In this document: in pieces, positions 1 to 4,979 of the stretch | Layout of the letters: every line of letters starts with the position of its first letter | How positions within the stretch are numbered: the stretch's first letter is position 1 | Source of the DNA: JACRBK01 sp964427955 | Lineage (GTDB): Bacteria > Chloroflexota > Anaerolineae > Aggregatilineales > Aggregatilineaceae | Assembly: GCA_964427955.1 (NCBI GenBank) | Contig: CAYRWY010000395.1 | Span: forward strand, 1 to 5,626 | Reading direction: 5' to 3' | DNA: 5,626 nt | The notes under the pieces: generated by a model | The model's input: only the letters and a program-made list of their open reading frames with translations | Databases searched by the model: none | What the model was told of the DNA's origin: nothing | Position numbers and translations under genes: made by a program

Positions 1-538
1 GGGTCATCGGGATCGCGCCGCGCCACAGCGTGATCCGGCGGCGATGGATGGCCAGGGCGATCAGCGGGACGTAGGCAACCTGGGCCGCCAGCGCGATCAG
101 GGTATTGACGGGCCAGTTGTAGGCATCCGCCAACATCCAGTGCATCCAGGCGTGATGTCCGACGGGCACCACCAGGTCGCTGCCGGACAACGCCAGCACC
201 ATCGGCGCCAACAGGACGATCAAGGCCCAGAAGAAGAAACCGGTCAGCAGGCGGCGGCGGTACAACCGGAGCCAGACTTCAAAATACAGCCCGATCAAGG
301 CCAGGGGCAGCAGGACCATGTACGACCAGGCCGACACGTACACCACCACTACCGCCGCCACTTCGGCCCCGGTCCGGTTGGTGGTCGTACCCAACACCAG
401 GTAGCCCGCCGTCGCCGCCGCGGCGCTGAGCACGTAGAAGACCCATGCCAGGCTGGCACTGCCGCGGGGTTGGCGCTGGAAAGCCACCGTCGCCAGAACA
501 GTATAGAATCCTACAGGAAGAAACAGCAGGTAAATCAT
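1..538 (-). CDS. Multi-pass membrane protein, possibly a 7TM-type sensor N-terminus (partial, C-terminus off the left edge)
   Basis: Only the N-terminal 179 residues lie in the window; the frame is open to base 1. The protein starts MIYLLFLPVGFYTVLATVAF and has five clear hydrophobic helices at about residues 1-20, 29-50, 58-82, 98-118 and 145-164. They are joined by short loops, with basic clusters at RLYRRR (91-96) and HRRR (165-168) that suggest cytoplasmic loops. There is no cleavable signal peptide; helix 1 begins at the start codon. ATG at 538 is chosen because a GGTGGG Shine-Dalgarno-like stretch lies 8 nt upstream (547-552) and no better in-frame start is seen. The gene begins 19 bp after the stop of the ATPase/winged-helix gene, so the two are probably cotranscribed. 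The helix packing resembles the 7TM N-terminal sensor region of some histidine kinases and diguanylate cyclases, but no output domain is visible, so a sensor role is inference. A transporter or plain membrane protein remains possible. Confidence 0.82.
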   Translation of the reverse strand, partial: MIYLLFLPVGFYTVLATVAFQRQPRGSASLAWVFYVLSAAAATAGYLVLGTTTNRTGAEVAAVVVVYVSAWSYMVLLPLALIGLYFEVWLRLYRRRLLTGFFFWALIVLLAPMVLALSGSDLVVPVGHHAWMHWMLADAYNWPVNTLIALAAQVAYVPLIALAIHRRRITLWRGAIPMT

Positions 539-546
539 AAGATAGG

Positions 547-552
547 CCCACC
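547..552 (-). promoter_or_regulatory. Weak Shine-Dalgarno of the membrane protein
   Basis: The minus strand reads GGTGGG here, 8 nt before the ATG at 538. It is a partial match to the anti-SD sequence. It lies in the 19-bp gap after the upstream TAG (558-560) and supports the chosen start. Confidence 0.4.
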
Positions 553-557
553 GGGCG

Positions 558-1961
558 CTATTCTTCGTCTGACTCTGGCTCGTCTTTGGGATAGCTCAGT
601 TTGTAGCCCCGTCCGCGCACCGTGATGACACACTGCGGTCGCGTGGGGTCCGGCTCGAGCTTGGCCCGCAGACGGCTGATCAGCTTTTCGATCCGCGCAT
701 CGTCCACTTCGCCCAGGTAATCTTGTCCCCACACCGATTCGACGATCTGATATTTGTCGCAGATTTTATCTATGCGACCATAAAGCAGCAGCAGCAGACG
801 GTATTCCAGGTCGGTCAGCGGCTCCACGATCCGGCCCCCGACCCACACCGTCCCGGCATCGACGTCGATCCAGACCCGGTCGTGGACTTCTTGCTGGATC
901 AACCCCTGGCGGCGCACAAAATAGACGAACAACTGCGAAAACAGTTGAAGGTCGTCTCCCGCTCGCACCAGCAGCCCGCGTGCCAGCAGTTCTTCCTGCT
1001 GACCCGACGCCAGGGCAGCGGCCCCGCGCGACGCCACCAGGCGGGCGGCCTGCTGTTCTTCGGGCGACAACTGCCGCCACAGTTTGGTCAGTTCGGCGCG
1101 CACCATCCGGTTGTTTTGCAGCATATCCCCGGCCACATCCAGCGCCTGTTGGGTATAGGCGGGCGGCGCGCCGGATTCGACTTGCAGCACCACGCGCGAC
1201 ACCACCTGGATCAGTCCGGGGTGCCCCCCCGCCTGGGCGAGAATATAGTCGCGCTCGTGAGGATCGAGGGAATCGTTGGCCTGCTGGAAAATCTCCGCCG
1301 CCAGTTCGGTCGAGTCTTCAGGACTGAGCGGCTTGAGATAGTATTTGTAGGCGCCGAACAGCTCCAGAAATTCGGACAGGTCGTCGCCGCCCAAGATGGT
1401 CGTGATCGGGCGGAGCGTGGCCGTGACGTAGTTCAGGTGGGCCGAATACTTGTCCTTGAGCGCGCGCAGGTTCAAAAAGACGCGCTCGTCCAGGCTGGTC
1501 AGCACCCCGTCGAATTCGTCCAGCAGCAGGATCACGTCCCGGCGGTGATCGCCGTCTTCTAACAGGGTGATGATCGCGTCGTTGAACGCCAGCGGGATCG
1601 AGAAGGCGCTCTGCGATTCCACGACCTTGTGGTACAGATCTTCGATCTGCTCGCAGAGGGCGCGGCAGTCTTCCGGAATCGAACCCAGCGTTTCGAGCAC
1701 GGCGCGCAGGATCGCCTCGTAGAAGCCCTGGGCGCTCATCTCTAGCATCCGGTTGCAGTCTACCAGCACGAGCATTGCCTGCCGCCCGGTGATGCGATGA
1801 TAGGCGTCCATCACCGCCGGGTCGGCCAACTGGCGCAGCAAAGTCGATTTGCCAAAGTTGCTCAGACCGACGACCGTCACCGGCTGGCCGATCACGAGCA
1901 TGTCGAGTAAGGCCGCAACGTCGCGGGGACGGTAAGGAGTCAGTCGGGCGGCGTGATTCAT
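558..1961 (-). CDS. P-loop ATPase with C-terminal OmpR/PhoB-type winged-helix DNA-binding domain
   Basis: This 467-aa protein joins an AAA/STAND-like ATPase to a DNA-binding domain. The Walker A loop is GLSNFGKST (32-40). The Walker B strand is DVILLLDEFD (142-151), with D148 and E149 as likely Mg2+ and catalytic residues. The strand NYVTATLRP (177-185) is in the place of a sensor-1 strand, and GGHPGL (245-250) is the motif found in the lid of AAA_35/ATPase_2-like and related STAND ATPases. A helical linker (about 280-360) leads to a winged helix at about 362-457: beta hairpin, LTDLEYRLLLLL helix, the VESVWG turn, a recognition helix around DARIEKLISRLRAKL, and the wing VITVRGRGYKL. These are hallmarks of the Trans_reg_C family. 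There is no receiver domain with a phospho-acceptor Asp, so control would come from nucleotide state or a partner. The tail EPESDEE is acidic. No strong SD precedes ATG 1961, but a promoter lies just upstream. It is probably a one-protein transcriptional switch working with the membrane protein that follows; its targets are unknown. Confidence 0.93.
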   Translation of the reverse strand: MNHAARLTPYRPRDVAALLDMLVIGQPVTVVGLSNFGKSTLLRQLADPAVMDAYHRITGRQAMLVLVDCNRMLEMSAQGFYEAILRAVLETLGSIPEDCRALCEQIEDLYHKVVESQSAFSIPLAFNDAIITLLEDGDHRRDVILLLDEFDGVLTSLDERVFLNLRALKDKYSAHLNYVTATLRPITTILGGDDLSEFLELFGAYKYYLKPLSPEDSTELAAEIFQQANDSLDPHERDYILAQAGGHPGLIQVVSRVVLQVESGAPPAYTQQALDVAGDMLQNNRMVRAELTKLWRQLSPEEQQAARLVASRGAAALASGQQEELLARGLLVRAGDDLQLFSQLFVYFVRRQGLIQQEVHDRVWIDVDAGTVWVGGRIVEPLTDLEYRLLLLLYGRIDKICDKYQIVESVWGQDYLGEVDDARIEKLISRLRAKLEPDPTRPQCVITVRGRGYKLSYPKDEPESDEE

Positions 1962-1993
1962 GTGATTTGGGATAGTCTTCGTTCGTAGATGAG

Positions 1994-2022
1994 ATTATAC
2001 CTCAGCCAAATCCCCTCTCCAA
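1994..2022 (-). promoter_or_regulatory. Sigma70-type promoter for the ATPase/winged-helix gene
   Basis: The minus strand has a perfect -10 hexamer TATAAT (1999-1994) and a -35 TTGGAG (2022-2017; first three bases match TTGACA), separated by exactly 17 bp. A start site about 7-8 nt downstream (near 1986) gives a leader of roughly 25 nt before ATG 1961. The -35 box lies in the loop and stem of the inverted repeat at 2008-2047, so the hairpin and promoter overlap. Confidence 0.65.
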
Positions 2023-2047
2023 CAGGGCACCTGAGGAGAGGGGATTT
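2008..2047 (-). terminator. 13-bp perfect inverted repeat, probable intergenic terminator or repeat element
   Basis: The arms AAATCCCCTCTCC (2008-2020) and GGAGAGGGGATTT (2035-2047) are perfect inverted complements around a 14-nt loop. Within the loop, CAGG (2023-2026) can pair with CCTG (2030-2033). It is the second stem-loop after the stop codon of the surface-protein gene on the minus strand. There is no separate U-tract, only the ATTT at the end of the stem, so intrinsic termination is plausible but not canonical. Its core CCCCTCTCC/GGAGAGGGG is shared with the larger hairpin at 4905-4963, so it may be a short or decayed member of the same repeat family. Confidence 0.5.
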
Positions 2048-2066
2048 ATCGGTAGCTTATCGGTGG

Positions 2067-2092
2067 CCCCGTTCCGCCGCGGCGAAACAGGG
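2067..2092 (-). terminator. 12-bp stem-loop just downstream of the surface-protein gene
   Basis: On the minus-strand RNA, CCCUGUUUCGCC (2092-2081) pairs along its whole length with GGCGGAACGGGG (2078-2067), using two G-U wobbles. The nominal loop is 2 nt, so the innermost pairs probably open. On the plus strand the same two positions would be C-A mismatches, which favours a role in minus-strand RNA. It starts 20 nt after the TGA at 2113-2115. No U-tract follows, so it may act as an mRNA 3'-end stabiliser or a factor-assisted terminator. Confidence 0.45.
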
Positions 2093-2112
2093 AGAGATGG
2101 TCAACTCCAACG

Positions 2113-3729
2113 TCAGGCGGAGGTACGCAGCTTGCGGGCGATGAAGACCACCGCCACCAGCCCGACCGCCGCAATGGCCAGCACGGTCAGACCGCTGCTG
2201 CCATCGATGCCGCCCGCCGAGTCGCCAATGTCGGAGAAGAAGCCCGTCGTCGGCAGCGCCGCGATGGTGGGTTCGCCCGTGTTGGTCAGCGTGACCAACC
2301 CCGGCACGCCGCTCGTGGTCGGCTCCGGTGTTCCAGGCGTGACCTGGGCCGTCCGCGCGTCCGCGGTCAGCTCGAAGGGACTCTTCGTCGCGGGTCCGGT
2401 GGTCACGGTCGGGGCCGGAGTCGGCGCGCCGACCTCGAAGGATACCGGGCCGCCCACCGGGACGGTCGCCTTGATGACCAGCGGCTGCCCGGCGGGAACC
2501 AACGCCTTCAGGTTCTCCGGCAGCGAGTTGTAGTCCAACTCGATCCAGTAAATCCCCGGTTCCAGCGAGCCGAAATCGAACGCGCCGCCCGCTGCCGTGA
2601 TGATCGAGTCGACCAGTTCGTCACCCGTCGGGGCGGGCGTAGCCGTGCCCTCCTGGGCCATGACGAACGGCTGCGACCCGTGCTGGGCGCTCACCAGGAC
2701 GATCCCGCTGTTGCGGCGCGTGGTCGAACCCGCCTCTTTGGCGAGAGTCAGCGTGTAATCGCCCGGCCCGCTCACGCTGCTGACCCGGATCGTGAACGAT
2801 CCGGACTGGGGCAGCGTAAAGTTGGCGATCCGCGCGTTGGACGCGTCGCCGCTGTCGTCGTCGCCGGACAGCACACTGCCATCCGGCCCCAGCAGTTCCA
2901 CGAACATATCCATCTGGACCGGGTCGCTGGCGATGGCGTCAATCGTCACGACATCGCTCGTCCCGCCGGTGAAGCTCCACAGCGCCGACCCCAGCGCCAC
3001 CAGCGTCCCCTGCACCGACTCGCCGTAGGCAATCGCCTGGCCGCTGACGGCACCGCCGCCGCTCGCCTGGCCGCCTGCCGGAGCGGGCGTGGGAGCCGCC
3101 AGATCGACCGCCGGGTTGAACTCGCCGTCGCCGTCATCTTTGTACAGGTGCAGCGTCACGCCCTCGAAGGCCGTGCCCTGCTCGTCCATCACCTGGCCGA
3201 ACAGCGTATTGGCCTCGGCGGTCGCCGTGTTCGCCAGATTGAGCGCCTCTTGCGTCGCCGTGTGCTGCGCATCGAGCGTCAACTGCATGGCGGCCTGCGC
3301 GGCCTGCGTGCCCGCCGCGTTGGTGGCTTCGATCACTGCCTGCGTCTGCCGCAAGAATTCATCCTGGGTCGCGGTCAGCTCGCTGTTGCGCACGGCGGTC
3401 AGCGTCGCGTTTTCGATGATGATCAGCGCCGTGCCGGTCGCGTTGTACGAGTCCTGCATGGCGATGTTCGTCGCCACCACGGCGGTGCTGGTCTTTTCGT
3501 TGGCCGTGAGCTTATCGCCGCTGCTCACCGCGAAATACAGCAGCAGGATCACAATCGCCACGACGGCAATTGTCATCAAGCCAAAGACGATCTTGAAGGT
3601 GCGGCTGATGCCCCCCCCTTCGTCGCCCGTATCGGCAAAAGGCAGCTCTTCGCCGCCCATGTCGAAATCGGGCGTATCGTCGAGATCGCTAAAATCTCCC
3701 AGGTCTTCAAAAAGTTCATCATCAGCCAT
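2113..3729 (-). CDS. Membrane-anchored surface protein: acidic head, TM, Ala/Thr-rich stalk, PPC-like domain, LPTTG sorting tail
   Basis: This 538-aa protein is probably a cell-surface scaffold or adhesin. Residues 1-40 are an acidic, Gly-rich cytoplasmic head starting MADDELFEDLGDF. TM helix 1 spans about 47-68. Residues 71-205 contain no proline, and their first part is rich in Ala, Thr and Gln with repeated TAT/ATLTA units (about 78-175), likely a long helical stalk. Residues 188-210 (GVTLHLYKDDGDGEFNPAVD) look like the first strands of an SdrD_B/CnaB-like domain. Its apparent second half is 376-400 (ITAAGGAFDFGSLEPGIYWI and on). Between them, about 235-330, is a PPC-like beta domain with WSFTGGTSD, DMFVELLGPDGSVL, DDDSGD and GDYTLTL. 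A Pro/Thr linker (435-490) precedes LPTTG (492-496), a hydrophobic helix (about 514-530) and the basic tail ARKLRTSA, the plan of a sortase signal. ATG 3729 is preferred over the upstream ATG at 3822 because GGAGG lies 6 nt before it and the longer form would overlap the upstream gene by 50 bp. No sortase is in the window. Confidence 0.9.
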   Translation of the reverse strand: MADDELFEDLGDFSDLDDTPDFDMGGEELPFADTGDEGGGISRTFKIVFGLMTIAVVAIVILLLYFAVSSGDKLTANEKTSTAVVATNIAMQDSYNATGTALIIIENATLTAVRNSELTATQDEFLRQTQAVIEATNAAGTQAAQAAMQLTLDAQHTATQEALNLANTATAEANTLFGQVMDEQGTAFEGVTLHLYKDDGDGEFNPAVDLAAPTPAPAGGQASGGGAVSGQAIAYGESVQGTLVALGSALWSFTGGTSDVVTIDAIASDPVQMDMFVELLGPDGSVLSGDDDSGDASNARIANFTLPQSGSFTIRVSSVSGPGDYTLTLAKEAGSTTRRNSGIVLVSAQHGSQPFVMAQEGTATPAPTGDELVDSIITAAGGAFDFGSLEPGIYWIELDYNSLPENLKALVPAGQPLVIKATVPVGGPVSFEVGAPTPAPTVTTGPATKSPFELTADARTAQVTPGTPEPTTSGVPGLVTLTNTGEPTIAALPTTGFFSDIGDSAGGIDGSSGLTVLAIAAVGLVAVVFIARKLRTSA

Positions 3730-3735
3730 ATAAGT

Positions 3736-3740
3736 CCTCC
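3736..3740 (-). promoter_or_regulatory. Strong Shine-Dalgarno of the surface protein
   Basis: The minus strand reads GGAGG with 6 nt to ATG 3729. This decides the start against the in-frame ATG at 3822, which would add 31 residues (starting MGVLDWFPWL) that are actually antisense-frame readings of the upstream gene's end and the intergenic gap. Confidence 0.85.
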
Positions 3741-3772
3741 AATGATCGCCCGTAAGGGGGTTGCCGATCCGT

Positions 3773-4858
3773 CTAGCCAAGTAATTCCAGGTTAGCCAGG
3801 GGAACCAGTCCAAAACGCCCACTGGGCAGCCGCACTTTGGCGCTTAATACTCGCAGCCCACTATCGACCACCTGGGGAGCTGTGGATAGCTCGACCACTT
3901 CCCCCACCACACTCTCCCAGGGCGCGCGCGTGATCCGGACCTGCGCCCCCACCTCAAGCACACGATCCAAAGCCGGGGTCGTGGGCAAAACACCGCCCGA
4001 CGGCAGCGGGGTCATGATTTCGGGGCGTTCCCAGGACCAGCGGTCGGGTACAGCCGCGTCGAAGGCGGCCTGACGCCCCATGTTATCCGCTAACAACCGA
4101 TAAATCAACGGCGTGGGGCGGCGCTGCCCAAATCCCTCTGTGAGCAATACTGGGAATGTAAGCCCCAATGCAAATTCGCGCAAGTCATACGGCATCCCCG
4201 GCGCGACGACTCCCCACGCTTCATGCTGCTGGGCGACCAACAGATCGCCTTTGTTCAGCGGTTGGGGCGAGATGATCACCACGCTGCGGTAATCGGAGAT
4301 GCGCGGATCGAGCTTGCTCAAGCCGACGAAGCCATCTTCGGGCAGGAACTTGAAGACGGAGTAGGCAAACTGGCCGTTGCCCCAGGCGCATTGCAGCACC
4401 GCGCCCTGCCCGACGACCTTGACTTTGTGCGTCTCGACGGTCTCGATGTCCCCCGGAATTTTCGACAGGACTTCCAGCGACCGGATGCTGACCTGGATGA
4501 AGATGCGGCCATTTTCGATCCGCGTGATCAGCCCTTCGGCAGGCGACAGCAGCGACCTGGCACGCCGTCCCCGGCCCTTGCGGGCGATCTCCGCCCCCAA
4601 CTGGACGCGCTGTTCCTCGCGGACCTGGATGATCTCGGCCAACTGGTCGTCGGTCGGGTGGCGCAGCCTGAAATACTTGGTCACGTCCACGATCTTATAA
4701 TCACGCAGGATGTCGCCTTCGAGCACCATCGTCACGGCTTCGACATGGGCCCCGACCAGCGTATGCGACAGGCGCGGAATCGCCTCCGGCGGCAACCGGC
4801 GCTCGCGGATGACCCGCGCCAAACCCTGAACGACCGTCGTCTCAGGATTGTAGGGCAT
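3773..4858 (-). CDS. Conserved-type Chloroflexota protein with barrel-sandwich-like middle and KOW/SH3-like C-terminus (MutL neighbour)
   Basis: This 361-aa protein has no TM segment or signal peptide and is probably cytoplasmic. Residues 1-100 are mostly helical (LARVIRERRLPPEAIPRL; a charged segment at 76-101 ending KGRGRRAR). Residues 103-175 are beta-rich: SPAEGLITRIENGRIFIQ, LSKIPGDIETV, then GAVLQCAWGNGQFAYSVFKF. The last resembles an 'ALIQGVWGNGR' pattern I recall from Chloroflexota proteins next to MutL-like genes, and the fold looks like a lipoyl-type barrel-sandwich without a visible modifiable lysine motif. Residues 303-360 (GAQVRITRAPWESVVGEVVEL ending LVPLANLELL) look like a KOW/SH3-like barrel. 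ATG 4858 is chosen because GAGAGG lies 11 nt upstream. A longer in-frame reading from ATG 4993 would translate the hairpin repeat at 4905-4963 and is unlikely. It follows the MutL-like gene by 121 bp and precedes the surface-protein gene by 43 bp. Its function is unknown; an accessory role to the MutL-like protein is inference from position. Confidence 0.88.
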   Translation of the reverse strand: MPYNPETTVVQGLARVIRERRLPPEAIPRLSHTLVGAHVEAVTMVLEGDILRDYKIVDVTKYFRLRHPTDDQLAEIIQVREEQRVQLGAEIARKGRGRRARSLLSPAEGLITRIENGRIFIQVSIRSLEVLSKIPGDIETVETHKVKVVGQGAVLQCAWGNGQFAYSVFKFLPEDGFVGLSKLDPRISDYRSVVIISPQPLNKGDLLVAQQHEAWGVVAPGMPYDLREFALGLTFPVLLTEGFGQRRPTPLIYRLLADNMGRQAAFDAAVPDRWSWERPEIMTPLPSGGVLPTTPALDRVLEVGAQVRITRAPWESVVGEVVELSTAPQVVDSGLRVLSAKVRLPSGRFGLVPLANLELLG

Positions 4859-4869
4859 AAGCGAAAATT

Positions 4870-4875
4870 CCTCTC
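4870..4875 (-). promoter_or_regulatory. Shine-Dalgarno supporting the start of the KOW-like protein
   Basis: The minus strand reads GAGAGG, 11 nt before ATG 4858. The spacing is slightly long but usable. It supports starting this protein after the hairpin repeat rather than before it. Confidence 0.55.
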
Positions 4876-4904
4876 GTTTACTGAGGCCCAGGTTGATTTC
4901 TAAC

Positions 4905-4963
4905 TGTACCTCACCCCCCGCCCCCTCTCCACCCTTGGAGAGGGGGCGGGGGGGTGAGGTACA
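4905..4963. repeat. GC-rich intergenic hairpin repeat (27-bp stem)
   Basis: The left arm 4905-4931 begins TGTACCTCACCCCCCGCCC and ends CTCTCCA. It pairs with the right arm 4936-4963, which begins TGGAGAGGGGGCGGG and ends GTGAGGTACA. There is one bulged G (six C against seven G) and a 4-nt loop CCCT. It fills much of the 121-bp gap between the MutL-like gene and the KOW-like gene. The sequence type (CCTCACCCCC...CCCCTCTCC and its mirror) matches abundant dispersed palindromes I recall from Chloroflexota and cyanobacteria, possibly non-autonomous mobile repeats. As RNA it could attenuate or terminate transcription between the two genes, although no U-tract follows the stem. The arms share their CCCCTCTCC core with the inverted repeat at 2008-2047. 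Confidence 0.88.
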
Positions 4964-4979
4964 CCCGCGCAAGGCTACT

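Noticed and set aside
44..625. Plus-strand open frame (193 codons) at the left end
   Set aside because: Very rich in Gln, Arg, His and Gly; the opposite strand encodes clear transmembrane helices.
1224..1230. C7 (coding-strand G7) tract in the ATPase gene as a slippage site
   Set aside because: It encodes the conserved Gly-Gly of the GGHP motif, so it is explained by protein constraint.
723..1562. Plus-strand open frame (279 codons) opposite the ATPase gene
   Set aside because: It is antisense to a gene with intact Walker A, Walker B and winged-helix motifs, and has no recognisable domain of its own.
2046..2064. Direct repeat TTATCGGT with 11-bp spacing (2046-2053 and 2057-2064)
   Set aside because: Two 8-bp copies could be chance; it might be an operator, but there is no further support.
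2680..3795. Long plus-strand open frame (371 codons) opposite the surface-protein gene
   Set aside because: Its translation is a run of Arg, His, Gln and Ala with no motif, as expected for the antisense of a GC-rich gene, and the minus-strand protein has clear domains.
3730..3822. In-frame upstream ATG (3822) giving a 569-aa form of the surface protein
   Set aside because: It would overlap the end of the upstream gene by 50 bp, adds a segment unlike the acidic head, and lacks the strong GGAGG found 6 nt before ATG 3729.
4223..4903. Plus-strand open frame (226 codons) opposite the KOW-like gene
   Set aside because: Its composition is that of an antisense shadow, with no recognisable motif, and it ends in the 5' leader of the real gene.
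4877..4905. Possible promoter between the hairpin repeat and the KOW-like gene (TTAGAA, 17 bp, TAAACG on the minus strand)
   Set aside because: Only three of six bases match in each hexamer, too weak to call.
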